A stretch of 40,241 nt of DNA from JAJFVC01 sp039698075 (GCA_039698075.1 JBDKTJ010000031.1:1-40241); one strand, 5' to 3'. Positions 16,862-26,015 are shown, numbered from the stretch's first letter. The notes: generated from the sequence alone by a model not told the origin. Numbers and translations: made by a program.

Positions 16862-18445
16862 TCATGGCATCTCGCGCGACTGGTCTTCAAACCACTTGTC
16901 CCACTCGCGAGACGTCTCGCCGCCCAGTTCCGCGCGATTTTTACGGACGGCGTGATCGACCAGCTCACGCATGGCGCGATTGGCGAGTTTGTCGTGAATG
17001 GGCCACAATTTGTTGACGAAAATCGCGTCCGACTCGCGATATCGTCCGCGAAGACTGAGCACTCCGCATTGACCGGCCAAACCGAACGCGCGCAGCTCGG
17101 GCTCTTCGTCGCCCAAATTGGCCAGCTCCTCGAAAATCGCCATCGCTCGGTCGTAGTTGTCCTTGCGCAACAGATAGATCAACGCCAACTGCTGCTTGGC
17201 GCGAAGGACGAAGTATTTTTTGTTGGGAAAGAAATCAATGACGCTCTGCCAAGCCTCCGGGGTGTTGATTTGGCTCGCCTGATACCACTGGGCCAACACG
17301 GTCGGCTTTTGTTGGATCGGCGGCGGCGACGCCTCGGCATCCGCCAACAACCAAGCAGGCGGGGTCGCTTGCCACGCGACCAACCCTCCCGCGGCGAATG
17401 CGACCAGCAATCCCGTCGCCAGCCACGCGATCTTTCGGCGACGCGAGGAAACGGCCGTCGCTTGCATCAGATCCGCCAACTGCTGGGTCGCGGCGAGGCT
17501 CAACTCAGCCGTCGCATCGCCTGTCGGAGAATCCCAACCCGGAAGATCTTCCGGCCAGTCGTCGCCAAAATGCTCGAGTTGGACCCGACGCAATTCTCGC
17601 AACAGATCTCGGGCCGAGCCGAATCGATGCGATGGGTCTTTGGCGAGCATCCGATGCACGATCCGACACAACGCCGGCGGCAAATCGCCGCGCAGCGTCT
17701 CCAAGGGGACCGCTTGCTTCTTCAAATGCTGCACCGCCACGCCCAGCGCCGTTTCGCCGGAAAACGGCGGCGAGCCGCTCAGCATGTGGTAGCACGTGAC
17801 GCCAAAGGAATACAGATCGCTGCGAGGGTCCAGCGGCTTGCCTTCGACTTGCTCGGGGCTCATGTACAACGGCGTCCCCAATGTAACGCCCACCTGGGTC
17901 AAGTCGTTACCGTCGCCCTCGCGAGTTCGTCGAGCCAGACCGAAGTCGGCCACCTTCACCTCGCCGCCGCCGGTGAGCATGATGTTTTCCGGCTTGATGT
18001 CGCGGTGCACGATGCCCTTTTCCGACGCCTTCGCCAGAGCCGCCGCCACCTGACGCATGATCGACAGCGCGTGCAACAGGTCGGGCGGACCGTTTCGGCC
18101 GATGTATTCGCGTAGGTTTTGTCCTCGGACGTATTCCTGCGCGATATAATGCAGCCCGTCGACGCAACCGACCTCATAAATCTGTACGATATTGGCGTGA
18201 ATCAGCGAGGCCGCGGCTTGCGCTTCCAGCTCAAACCGTTGCAAATAAGTTCGATCGCCGGCCAGCTCGGGCTTCAATACTTTTAACGCCACGGAACGTT
18301 TCAGACGTTGCTGCTCGGCCAAATAGACATCGGCCATCGCGCCGCGCCCCAAACGTCGCAGCAAGCGAAAATCGCCGATCTGCCGGCCGGAAAAGTCGGT
18401 CGCCGGAGCCGAGGAAGCCGTGTTGGAATCGGACGCGTCGGACAT
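16862..18445 (-). CDS. Membrane Ser/Thr protein kinase with extracytoplasmic TPR-like domain
   Basis: A 527-residue Hanks-type kinase. The domain (about 25-290) has glycine loop L-G-R-G-A-M-A-D-V (32-40), ATP-binding Lys55, catalytic H147-R-D-I-K-P-E-N, D-F-G (167-169) and activation segment G-T-P-L-Y-M-S-P-E, so all catalytic residues are present. A linker with an Asp/Glu-rich stretch leads to one membrane helix near 338-358 (A-T-G-L-L-V-A-F-A-A-G-G-L). The C-terminal 150 residues are helical and TPR-like (N-Y-D-R-A-M-A-I-F-E-E-L-A) and would face the periplasm as a sensor or scaffold. Planctomycetes encode many such kinases. It lies 159 bases downstream of the malic enzyme on the same strand and may have its own promoter. 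Its targets are unknown. Confidence 0.93.
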   Translation of the reverse strand: MSDASDSNTASSAPATDFSGRQIGDFRLLRRLGRGAMADVYLAEQQRLKRSVALKVLKPELAGDRTYLQRFELEAQAAASLIHANIVQIYEVGCVDGLHYIAQEYVRGQNLREYIGRNGPPDLLHALSIMRQVAAALAKASEKGIVHRDIKPENIMLTGGGEVKVADFGLARRTREGDGNDLTQVGVTLGTPLYMSPEQVEGKPLDPRSDLYSFGVTCYHMLSGSPPFSGETALGVAVQHLKKQAVPLETLRGDLPPALCRIVHRMLAKDPSHRFGSARDLLRELRRVQLEHFGDDWPEDLPGWDSPTGDATAELSLAATQQLADLMQATAVSSRRRKIAWLATGLLVAFAAGGLVAWQATPPAWLLADAEASPPPIQQKPTVLAQWYQASQINTPEAWQSVIDFFPNKKYFVLRAKQQLALIYLLRKDNYDRAMAIFEELANLGDEEPELRAFGLAGQCGVLSLRGRYRESDAIFVNKLWPIHDKLANRAMRELVDHAVRKNRAELGGETSREWDKWFEDQSREMP

Positions 18446-18511
18446 GGACGAACATTCCTAGGTCAACCCGAAGAGGAAACGCAGTCGCCCCCCCTTCCAA
18501 GCCCAATCTTC

Positions 18512-18540
18512 ATTATCCCTGAATCGCGTCGAACGAGCAA
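18512..18540 (-). promoter_or_regulatory. Possible promoter of the Ser/Thr kinase gene
   Basis: On the minus strand, TTGCTC (18540-18535) and GATAAT (18517-18512) are 17 bases apart. The -10 matches five of six positions, the -35 three. Transcription would start near 18505, 60 bases before the kinase ATG. Read-through from the malic enzyme gene is equally possible. Confidence 0.35.
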
Positions 18541-18604
18541 CACGGATTGCCGACAATTGCGTAGTTTTCGGCGATGCACCACCTTCGGTTTTCTGCGGTT
18601 TTAT

Positions 18605-20029
18605 TTAGGCGTCGGTGTCTTGCGGGGGATGCCGCGCCACGCCGGTGTCGAGGGCCACTTGCGCCACCGCCTGGGCGACCGCCGCGCTGACGCGACGATC
18701 AAAGACGCTCGGAATAATGTAATCGGGATTCAACTCGTCGTCTGAAATCACGCCCGCAATGGCGGCGGCGGCGGCCATCTTCATCGGCTCCGTCACTTGC
18801 CGGGCCTGCACCGCCAGCAACCCGCGGAACAAGCCTGGAAAACACAAAACGTTGTTGATCTGGTTCGGATAATCGGAACGGCCCGTGGCCACCACCGTGG
18901 CGTAAGGCCGCGCCAGGTCCGGGTCGATCTCCGGATCGGGGTTGGCCATTGCAAAGACGATGGCGTTCGACGCCATGCGTTTGACGTCGCCGGCTGAGAG
19001 CACGTTCGGGCCGGACACGCCGATGAAGACGTCGGCCCCGCAAACCGCTTCGCCGACCGATCCCTTGACGTTTTCCGGATTGGTGTTCTCGGCGATCCAT
19101 CGCTTCACGGAAGTGGCGTTTTGATCGCGTCCGCGACAAATGGCCCCACGGCGATCGCATAGCACGACCTGCCGCATGCCGGCCGATTGCAGCAGCTTGG
19201 CGATGGCCACGCCCGCGGCGCCGGCGCCCGCAATGACCGTGCGAATATCGGCGATGTTCTTGCCGGCCACTTTCAAAGCGTTGCGCAGCGCGGCAAGCAC
19301 CACGACCGCCGTGCCATGCTGATCGTCATGAAAAACCGGGATGTCGAGTCGTTCGGTCAGTTGCCGCTCGATTTCAAAGCAATCGGGCGATGCAATGTCC
19401 TCAAGGTTGATGCCGCCGAAGGTGGGGGCCAGCCGCACGCAAGTCTCGACGATGGCGTCGACGCCGCGTGCGTCGAGACAGATCGGAAAGGCGTTGACGC
19501 CGCCAAACTCCTTGAACAACACCGCCTTGCCCTCCATGACCGGCATCGCCGCCCGAGGGCCGATGTTGCCGAGCCCCAACACCGCCGTGCCGTCGGAGAC
19601 GATGGCCACCGTGTTCCGACGGATCGTCAGCGAAAACGCCGCGTCGGGATCGTCCGCAATGGCTCGACAAACCCGAGCGACGCCGGGCGTGTAGGCCATC
19701 GAAAGGTCGTCGCGATTGTTCACGGGAACCCGCGACCGAATTTCAATCTTGCCGCCGCGATGCATCGAAAACGTGCAGTCGGTCACCGAAAGCACCGATA
19801 CGCCGTCGAGGGATTGCACGTGTTCTACGATTTTTGTGACATGCTCTTCACCCGTGGCCGAAACGGTCAGATCGCGCGTGATCGCGCCGTCGCGGACCTC
19901 GACGACGGCCACGGAACCGATCAAACCGCCCACCTCGCCGATGGCGGAGCTGATGCAGCCCAGTCGACCCGGCAAATCGGGATACGACAAACGGATAATG
20001 ACGCTGAAAGCGGGACTTGGATGAATCAT
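18605..20029 (-). CDS. NAD(P)-dependent malic enzyme with N-terminal ACT domain
   Basis: A 474-residue protein. Residues 6-80 form an ACT-type regulatory domain (Y-P-D-L-P-G-R-L-G, a small-molecule-binding fold). The rest is a bacterial short-form malic enzyme: A-Y-T-P-G-V (Tyr113, general acid), E-G-K-A-V-L-F-K (Lys168, general base), E-D-I (210-212) with D235-D236 as metal ligands, and the nucleotide motif G-A-G-A-A-G. It oxidatively decarboxylates malate to pyruvate and CO2 in the cytoplasm. It lacks the C-terminal phosphotransacetylase domain of MaeB. The ACT domain suggests allosteric control by an amino acid or similar ligand. A strong promoter with a palindrome lies just upstream, and the kinase gene follows on the same strand. 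Cofactor preference cannot be judged from sequence alone. Confidence 0.94.
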   Translation of the reverse strand: MIHPSPAFSVIIRLSYPDLPGRLGCISSAIGEVGGLIGSVAVVEVRDGAITRDLTVSATGEEHVTKIVEHVQSLDGVSVLSVTDCTFSMHRGGKIEIRSRVPVNNRDDLSMAYTPGVARVCRAIADDPDAAFSLTIRRNTVAIVSDGTAVLGLGNIGPRAAMPVMEGKAVLFKEFGGVNAFPICLDARGVDAIVETCVRLAPTFGGINLEDIASPDCFEIERQLTERLDIPVFHDDQHGTAVVVLAALRNALKVAGKNIADIRTVIAGAGAAGVAIAKLLQSAGMRQVVLCDRRGAICRGRDQNATSVKRWIAENTNPENVKGSVGEAVCGADVFIGVSGPNVLSAGDVKRMASNAIVFAMANPDPEIDPDLARPYATVVATGRSDYPNQINNVLCFPGLFRGLLAVQARQVTEPMKMAAAAAIAGVISDDELNPDYIIPSVFDRRVSAAVAQAVAQVALDTGVARHPPQDTDA

Positions 20030-20076
20030 GGAACGAGCGTAGCGTTAAGTCGAGTGAAAAGGCTTTCGCCGCAAGA

Positions 20077-20093
20077 CCATGCAGTATGCATGG
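20077..20093. promoter_or_regulatory. Perfect 17-base palindrome, candidate operator of the malic enzyme gene
   Basis: CCATGCA-GTA-TGCATGG is a perfect inverted repeat with 7-base arms and a 3-base centre. It covers the predicted -10 box of the malic enzyme promoter and lies 48 bases upstream of its ATG. Position and symmetry suit a dimeric repressor. I cannot name the regulator. Confidence 0.5.
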
Positions 20094-20111
20094 AACGACG
20101 CCGGCTGTCAA
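20083..20111 (-). promoter_or_regulatory. Candidate sigma70-like promoter of the malic enzyme gene
   Basis: On the minus strand a perfect TTGACA (20111-20106) is followed after 17 bases by CATACT (20088-20083), four of six -10 positions. Transcription would begin near 20076, giving a leader of about 47 bases. The -10 is embedded in the 17-base palindrome. Confidence 0.5.
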
Positions 20112-20193
20112 CGGTCGCTCGAACGTGTTGCGCACACGTGGGTCAGGCGAAATTTCGGCGAAAAACAGCCGACAGGGGACCGATCGGGCGACA

Positions 20194-21540
20194 TCAGGTC
20201 AGCTTATTGACGCCTGGCATGGCGGTCGGATAACCGCCATCGGGATCGGGAAGCACCGGCGGATCGGCGTCGAACGCGTAATGAGCCGGCGCCAAACGTT
20301 GGGTCGAGGAGACGGCCTCGTCCCAAGTCACTTGGAGGCCCGAATAGGTGGCCATGCGGCCCATCACGGACGTCATGGTGCTGGTGGCTCCGTAATCGCC
20401 TTCCATGCGATAGGGCCCCTCGCCGCGAATGCTTGCGATCAGGTCCTGATGCTCCTGCGAATAGGGATTGATCTGTTGCATTTTTTTGGATCGCAATTCG
20501 CGCGGACCGGCTTGTCCAAAACCCCAGGGGCCCGTGCCGATCGTCATGACGCCTTTGGTCCCGTGGAAATTATCGGAGACGTGGCTCCACGTGCCGGGCT
20601 GCTGTCGGGCCTGACAATAAAGCCGCGCGCCGTCGGCATACTCAAACTCGATGAAATGATGGTCCCAGATGTCTCCGTTGCCGGGTCCGCGACGGACCTG
20701 ACGGCCGCCCATGCCGTTGGCCCGCACGGGATGCGCGTTCATGGCCCAATTGGCCACGTCGATTTCATGCGTGGCCTGTTCGACGAGATGATCGCCGCAC
20801 AGCCAGCAGAAAACGCCCCACTGGCGAATCTGATACTCCATCTCGCTCATGCCCGCCGGCTTAACGTGTCCGCTGCGCCCGCCGAAAGGCACGTTGAAAT
20901 AGACGCGAGCGAGATGGATCGTTCCGATTTCGCCCTGGTGGAGTTTTTTGATGCCCTCCAGGTAGTTTTGCTGATGACGCCGCTGAAGCCCGACGACGAC
21001 CGACAACTTTTTGCGCAAAGCGACCTCGTTGGCCGCCACCAAATCGCGGTAGCCCGGAGCGTCCACGCACAACGGCTTCTCCATGAAAACATGCTTGCCG
21101 GCCTGAACGGCGGCGGCATAGTGGATCGGCCGAAAATGCGGCGGCGTCGCCAGCAACACCAGGTCCACGTCCGAATCGATCACCTTTTGGTAGGCGTCAA
21201 ATCCGGTGAAACAGCGTTCCGGAGGGGCGTCGATCTTCGCGTTGATTTCCGGGTACTTTCGTAAGTTTTTCAGGCTGAGCTGAAGCCGATCCGAAAACAG
21301 GTCGCCGACGGCCACCAGTTTTACGGGCGCTTTCAAGCTTAAAACGTCCTTGCAGGCGCCGGTTCCGCGATTGCCGCAGCCGATGAATCCAATTCGGATC
21401 GTCTCGGACCCGGCGGCATGGGCCGACCGAGAAAGACTCAAACCGCCGGCCAGAGAACCAGCCGCCAACGCCGCCGCAGAGGTTTTGAGAAAATGGCGTC
21501 GCGGCATGTCATGATCGGAAGGGGAGTTCGTTGCGTTCAT
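20194..21540 (-). CDS. Tat-exported Gfo/Idh/MocA-family oxidoreductase
   Basis: A 448-residue protein with a Tat signal: P-R-R-H-F-L-K (Arg14-Arg15), then an Ala/Gly-rich hydrophobic stretch ending A-H-A-A. The Rossmann domain has I-G-F-I-G-C-G-N-R-G, and the family motif E-K-P-L-C follows. The C-terminal alpha/beta domain is intact. Relatives are NAD(P)-dependent dehydrogenases of sugars, inositols and amino sugars; the exported forms common in planctomycetes and Bacteroidetes fold with cofactor before Tat transport. Its true substrate is unknown. ATG at 21540 has AAGGA upstream. It is the last gene of the exported-protein cluster, 60 bases after the M23 gene, so it probably acts with those proteins in the periplasm. 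Confidence 0.9.
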   Translation of the reverse strand: MNATNSPSDHDMPRRHFLKTSAAALAAGSLAGGLSLSRSAHAAGSETIRIGFIGCGNRGTGACKDVLSLKAPVKLVAVGDLFSDRLQLSLKNLRKYPEINAKIDAPPERCFTGFDAYQKVIDSDVDLVLLATPPHFRPIHYAAAVQAGKHVFMEKPLCVDAPGYRDLVAANEVALRKKLSVVVGLQRRHQQNYLEGIKKLHQGEIGTIHLARVYFNVPFGGRSGHVKPAGMSEMEYQIRQWGVFCWLCGDHLVEQATHEIDVANWAMNAHPVRANGMGGRQVRRGPGNGDIWDHHFIEFEYADGARLYCQARQQPGTWSHVSDNFHGTKGVMTIGTGPWGFGQAGPRELRSKKMQQINPYSQEHQDLIASIRGEGPYRMEGDYGATSTMTSVMGRMATYSGLQVTWDEAVSSTQRLAPAHYAFDADPPVLPDPDGGYPTAMPGVNKLT

Positions 21541-21600
21541 CGTCGGTCCTTTGTCATGAAAAATGGAATAGGTTTGTGATTAGGTGTAGGAGATTTCTTG

Positions 21601-23208
21601 TTATCGCGGTTCGACCAAAACCTGCAATCGCACCCAGCCCGTCTCGCCGTGGTCATTGGTGCGATGCACGCTCACCAAGTAGCGGCCCGGATGTTCGAAC
21701 CGATGGACCGTCACCGCGTAGCCGGTCTTGCTGGTTTTTTGAGCGGCGCTGATCGAGACCGCGTCACAGGCCTCGCTCCGCACGTTGACCGTCGGCGAGC
21801 CGTCACCGAAGTCCCAGATCTCGTTGGCTTTGTCGCCCGGTCGAACGCAAAAAGAGCGGACCAAAAACGTCACCGGATCGCCGGCCTTCAGTTGCGTTGT
21901 TGGATGATAGGCCGCATGCAACCGCGGCGCCTGTTGATCGAGATGGGCGGGATCGACCACGCGGATGTCGGCGAAGTCGTAAGCGACGTTTCCTTCCGCA
22001 TCCGAAATCTTCAGAATTTCGCTGTATTTGCCCGGCCGATCATAGCGGTGAGACACCGTTGGTCCAACGGCGGTCGTGCCGTCGCTGAGTTGCCACTCGT
22101 AACGGGCGATATGCGAAACGCCCCGAGACGACCACGAAGCCCGGCCGTCAAGCGTGACCCGATCGCCCACGGTCGCCAATTGGTGTGGGCGAGCGACCGC
22201 CTGAAGTTTCGGCTGCCACTGCCGGCGATACGCCTCCCAAAGGAACACATAGGCGTCGACATTTCCATCGTGGCCGCTGGGTTGTGGAGCAGTGACGCCC
22301 CAGTGCAGATGCGACCAGCCGCCGCTCGAGCCCTGTTTGCCCAGCACTCCGATGCGCTGGCCCATCTTGACATGGTCGCCAAGTTTGAGTCCGGGAGCAA
22401 CGGAGTCCAAATGGCTGTAGCGATAGTACCAGCCTTGCGCATCCCGAAGGAACACGACGTCGTAACGCGGGACGACCAGCGCCGGGCGTTTCTCTCCCTC
22501 GAGGAACTTTCCGGACACCGAAACGACTTGACCGTCGGTGGCGGCGACAACGTGCGCCCTTTGGTCGGCCCCGCCGATGTCGAGCCCGTAATGGTAATAA
22601 ATCTTTTTCGTCTTGTTGAGGAAATCATCGTCGGCGGGCTCGTTGCACATCTGGGTGGCCGTGGCAAACCAACGTTGTTCGACGGGATACACCATCGCGC
22701 CGACCGGCATAAAACCGGACTTGGCGGGCCACAGACGCAAGCGGGCGTCGGCGTCCAACGCCCAGATGGCCGGTTGGCCGCTGTCGGTTCGATAGGCCGC
22801 CGTCACGGGGCAATCGATTTGCACGTTGTCGACGGTGATCGGCAAATGATAGTTTGCCACGTCAAGCGTCGCTTGCTTGCCGTTGACGGACACGACCACG
22901 TTGGCGCTGCGCACAACACGGCGAACCTTGTCGCGACAATCGTCCATCGCCAGCAACTTGACAACGACGGTTTGCCCGTCGGCCAGCGTCACCTTCGCCT
23001 CTTGCCCCAGCTTCAAATCGACCGTCCGCATCAAGGAGCCAGTCCCCACGTGGTCCGGACAAAGGTCTTTCTCGGCAGCCAGAGTGCACGCGGTTTGGCC
23101 GATCGTTCCCGCCCAAACCAGGGCGACAATCGCCGCGACCCGGCTTCGGAGGACGAGAGCCGACAGTATCGAAAAAAACATCGACGTCAGAAATTTTACG
23201 TTTGTCAT
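21601..23208 (-). CDS. Exported M23 metallopeptidase with two PKD-like domains
   Basis: A 535-residue protein from ATG 23208, with an N-terminal hydrophobic signal or anchor (F-F-S-I-L-S-A-L-V-L, then A-A-I-V-A-L-V-W-A-G). A beta-rich region precedes an M23 (LytM/lysostaphin-like) domain with zinc ligands H-Y-G-L-D (HxxxD) and H-L-H-W-G (HxH) and the supporting Y-S-H-L-D. Two PKD-type Ig-like domains follow, recognisable by W-Q-L-S-D-G and W-D-F-G-D-G cores and H-P-G-R-Y-L-V-S-V. M23 enzymes cut peptide cross-links in cell walls or Gly-rich proteins; PKD domains usually mediate surface or polysaccharide contacts. A frame extension to 23307 would nearly abut the upstream gene, but 23208 suits the signal better. 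No strong ribosome site was seen, and the true start may differ. Confidence 0.87.
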   Translation of the reverse strand: MTNVKFLTSMFFSILSALVLRSRVAAIVALVWAGTIGQTACTLAAEKDLCPDHVGTGSLMRTVDLKLGQEAKVTLADGQTVVVKLLAMDDCRDKVRRVVRSANVVVSVNGKQATLDVANYHLPITVDNVQIDCPVTAAYRTDSGQPAIWALDADARLRLWPAKSGFMPVGAMVYPVEQRWFATATQMCNEPADDDFLNKTKKIYYHYGLDIGGADQRAHVVAATDGQVVSVSGKFLEGEKRPALVVPRYDVVFLRDAQGWYYRYSHLDSVAPGLKLGDHVKMGQRIGVLGKQGSSGGWSHLHWGVTAPQPSGHDGNVDAYVFLWEAYRRQWQPKLQAVARPHQLATVGDRVTLDGRASWSSRGVSHIARYEWQLSDGTTAVGPTVSHRYDRPGKYSEILKISDAEGNVAYDFADIRVVDPAHLDQQAPRLHAAYHPTTQLKAGDPVTFLVRSFCVRPGDKANEIWDFGDGSPTVNVRSEACDAVSISAAQKTSKTGYAVTVHRFEHPGRYLVSVHRTNDHGETGWVRLQVLVEPR

Positions 23209-23310
23209 GGATTCGATGCGATCAGGAGCACAATAAACTGCGTTGATAACCACAACCTCGCTCGCCCATGTTACGCTCTCCGGCCACACGTGGCGAAACA
23301 CTGCCACGGG

Positions 23311-24171
23311 TCACTTAAACTTGCCCTGCGACTGGACGTAATGAACCGAGTCGGCGACGTATTGCTTGGTTTGCGACTCGGACATGTCAACGCCATGCGT
23401 GCCTTCCACCTCGATGGTGACAGGCCCGGTGAAATGATGCTCTTCCAACACCTTCAACACCGCGGGGAAATCAACGACGCCGGTGCCAAGCACAGGAAAG
23501 GTCCAATCCTCATACTTGCCGCTGTGGTCCTTCAGTTCGACGGTGGCCACGTAGTCGATGATCTTTTTCAGCTCCTCGACGGCGTTCCTGCCATGGTTGT
23601 AATACGTGATATTGCCCGTGTCAAAGTTCACGCGAACGTTCGGATGGTTGATTCGTTGCATGGTCTCCAGATGGGCTTCGGCGTTCAATCCCAGGTCGGG
23701 ATGCGTCTCCAACACCACGATCACACCGTGCTGTTTGGCGATGTCGCCCACCTGGCGCAGCCGCGCGCAGGCGACTTCCTTGCTTACGCCCGTGTGCTTC
23801 GGCGACAAGAACATGTGCTTGACGCCCATCTTTTCACACACGGCGATCTGGCCGGCCAGCTCTTCAACGCTCGTGGGACGCCCCAAATCCGTGTCACCCC
23901 GCATCACCAGCGGCTTCAGATGGCTTTCGGTCAGTTGCTTCTGGACCGTGGCGACCTTTTCGGACGCCGGCACGGGCAGAAAGATGTAATGGACTCCCAA
24001 CGACGGCAGATGGGTCCAGGCTTCGTTCTCATATTTGCCATAGTTCATCACGCGAACGGCCAGCGGATTGGTGAGATTCGTCGGCTTCGCAGAAACCTTG
24101 TTCTCCTGGGCCATTGCGGCAACGTTCATCGCGGCAAGCATCGCCGCGGTCAGAATCATCGCAATTCTCAT
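23311..24171 (-). CDS. Exported sugar phosphate isomerase/epimerase-like TIM barrel
   Basis: A 286-residue protein with a Sec signal (M-I-L-T-A-A-M-L-A-A, cleavage after A-M-A). The remainder is a xylose-isomerase-like AP2 TIM barrel: V-I-V-V-L-E-T-H-P-D and V-R-V-N-F-D-T-G-N-I are metal-site strands, and T-V-E-L-K-D-H-S-G and T-I-E-V-E-G-T-H-G complete the set. Relatives include IolE/IolI, hydroxypyruvate isomerase and 3-keto-sugar epimerases, normally cytoplasmic; a signal peptide means this one works outside the cytoplasm. Its ATG overlaps the stop of the upstream large protein by four bases (ATGA) with AAAGGA upstream, showing translational coupling. The two probably act on the same compound. 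Metal ligands look intact, so activity is likely, but the substrate is unknown. Confidence 0.88.
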   Translation of the reverse strand: MRIAMILTAAMLAAMNVAAMAQENKVSAKPTNLTNPLAVRVMNYGKYENEAWTHLPSLGVHYIFLPVPASEKVATVQKQLTESHLKPLVMRGDTDLGRPTSVEELAGQIAVCEKMGVKHMFLSPKHTGVSKEVACARLRQVGDIAKQHGVIVVLETHPDLGLNAEAHLETMQRINHPNVRVNFDTGNITYYNHGRNAVEELKKIIDYVATVELKDHSGKYEDWTFPVLGTGVVDFPAVLKVLEEHHFTGPVTIEVEGTHGVDMSESQTKQYVADSVHYVQSQGKFK

Positions 24172-26015
24172 GGGATCGATCCTTTTGCAGATTCAAAATA
24201 GGGTTCTAACTGGAAGAAATTGAACGCGAGTTCTTGGCCAGGATCGTCGCCCGGATGTTGCGGATCGATCCAATCGGAGACGGTCAATTGTGCGGTCGTG
24301 CCTTCGGCCCGGAACAAAACCCAATGATAATTGAGCCAGCAGAGGTTTTTTGCGTCAAACGGACTCACTTTCGCGCTGGCTCGGCAATAGTAGGGGATAT
24401 GCAACTCCTTGCCGGGCAGGATCGCGGCGCCCGAGAGCGAGATCGATACGGCGTGGTTCCGCCGCTTCGATTTGCCCGTTTTCAGATCGCCATAGTCCGC
24501 CGTGTACATGCGAAACGTATACAAACGGCCCGGCGTGAGGTTATTGACGGTTTGGCTGATCGTGTTTGGGCGGTTTGGGCTTCGGCGTGCGACGAGAAAA
24601 TGGTCGCCCTTGCCGGGTTTGCGCCGGCCCTCAATCTTTCCATAGTCCTTCAGGTGTTCGGCCCGAACCGATCCATCGTCGGCCATTTGGATATCCCACC
24701 CGTCGGTCCCTTCATCGAAATCGGGATTGACCAAATGCGTCAGAACATAGGGATCCGTGGAAAGCAGTTTTCTGTTGCCGTCGATGCAATAATGCCGATA
24801 GAGCCGGCACATCCAACGGATCAATTCTTCGTCCATGTAGGAAGTGGCCCAGACATTCACCCCGCGCAGCTTTCGATAGAGCGGATGGTTGGCCAGAAAG
24901 TTCATCTGCCAATCGAGCAATACCTTGTTGTTGAGTTCGGCATCCGAATCTCCGGAGCAATCGGGCAGATTCCAGCCGGCCATGGTCATGAGAAGCGACT
25001 TGGACGATCCCGGATGGATGGATTCCCACCGTTTCGCGTGATCGGCGTGCCAGTCGGGCGAGAAAAACTCCCAGACGTCCCGCAAATTTTTGACGTCGGT
25101 CTTGGGCGGCCTTTCCACGACGTACCATTCCCAAGCCATCAAGGAGCGGTGGTCGGCCGCAAATTGGCAGATTTGCGAATACTCCGCCATCTTTGGCAAC
25201 GGCGCGACAACATAGAGATGTATCTTCTTGTCGACAAAGTCAGGACGACTCGCGATGCGCGTCAAGGCATCGAGGTTGATTCGATTGATCGCTTCGTTCA
25301 GGACGGGACCACGCGTAAATTCGTCGATCAAAAAACCGTTGTAAGCCGAATGGGCAAGCCCCAAATCCGACAAATAATACTGGCAGGTCCCGTCGACCGT
25401 TTTGGCCGCGGCGTCGATCGAGACCTCATCCACCCAGTGTTTCCCGCGGCGAGTCCACTCCTTAAACACCTCGTCGGTCGGCTTATCGGCGGCAGGGGTG
25501 TTTTTTCGATTGCCGTGGTGAACGACGAAGGTGTTGATGTTGGGGTTGACGTATTTTTCCAAAAACTTCCAGTCTCGGGCGGCGTCGTTGCACTGGTGAA
25601 GTTGCGATGCCCGACGGTAGCCGTCATAAAAAATTTCAGGAATGGCTCGAACCAACACGCGTTGGGCCGATTCCTGTGGAGAAAGCGTCAACTGAAGCTG
25701 ATAATCGCCCGCGGGCAGATATTTCATGGCCTCGGCCGACTTGTTGGCCTTATTGCGACGAAAGACGATCGGTTCCGACGTCATCTTGTCCGGTTTCGAA
25801 AACGACGCGGCTACGTCGCCGGGCGATTTGACGACGACGTGAATCCAGCCTTCTCGGGACATGGTGAAGGCGACGGCCTGACCGGATGGAACGGCCTCCA
25901 TGCGGACCAGTTCGGTCACGAAGTTGTTTAGCGCTTTCGGAGGCGGATTGGCCAAGGCCAAAACACTGCATCCGAAAAACAACACGACCGTTAAGGCAGA
26001 GAGTCTTTTGCTCAT
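24168..26015 (-). CDS. Large exported protein of unknown family, possibly glycosidase-like with a C-terminal carbohydrate-binding domain (paralogue A)
   Basis: A 615-residue protein with a Sec signal (V-V-L-F-F-G-C-S-V-L-A-L-A). I see three parts. The N-terminal 120 residues look like a beta-sandwich (G-W-I-H-V-V-V-K, Q-L-Q-L-T-L). The middle looks like a TIM barrel with Y-N-G-F-L-I-D-E-F, a strand ending in Asp-Glu like many glycoside hydrolases, and W-A-T-S-Y-M-D-E-E-L-I-R-W. The last 180 residues resemble a jelly-roll carbohydrate-binding module, opening N-P-D-F-D-E-G-T-D-G-W. It is closely similar over its whole length to the protein at 35974-37824; D-E-F, N-I-N-T and F-N-F-F-Q-L-E-P-Y-F are shared. 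ATG 26015 has a strong GGAGG. I do not recognise the family, so glycan cleavage is only an inference from these local patterns. Confidence 0.8.
   Translation of the reverse strand: MSKRLSALTVVLFFGCSVLALANPPPKALNNFVTELVRMEAVPSGQAVAFTMSREGWIHVVVKSPGDVAASFSKPDKMTSEPIVFRRNKANKSAEAMKYLPAGDYQLQLTLSPQESAQRVLVRAIPEIFYDGYRRASQLHQCNDAARDWKFLEKYVNPNINTFVVHHGNRKNTPAADKPTDEVFKEWTRRGKHWVDEVSIDAAAKTVDGTCQYYLSDLGLAHSAYNGFLIDEFTRGPVLNEAINRINLDALTRIASRPDFVDKKIHLYVVAPLPKMAEYSQICQFAADHRSLMAWEWYVVERPPKTDVKNLRDVWEFFSPDWHADHAKRWESIHPGSSKSLLMTMAGWNLPDCSGDSDAELNNKVLLDWQMNFLANHPLYRKLRGVNVWATSYMDEELIRWMCRLYRHYCIDGNRKLLSTDPYVLTHLVNPDFDEGTDGWDIQMADDGSVRAEHLKDYGKIEGRRKPGKGDHFLVARRSPNRPNTISQTVNNLTPGRLYTFRMYTADYGDLKTGKSKRRNHAVSISLSGAAILPGKELHIPYYCRASAKVSPFDAKNLCWLNYHWVLFRAEGTTAQLTVSDWIDPQHPGDDPGQELAFNFFQLEPYFESAKGSIP

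Noticed and set aside
21598..24201. An 867-codon open frame on the plus strand, the longest in the window
   Set aside because: It lies antisense to two well-supported genes (M23-PKD and the isomerase-like barrel), crosses their boundary, and has Arg/His/Gly-rich low-information sequence with no domain. High GC removes stop codons from the opposite frame.
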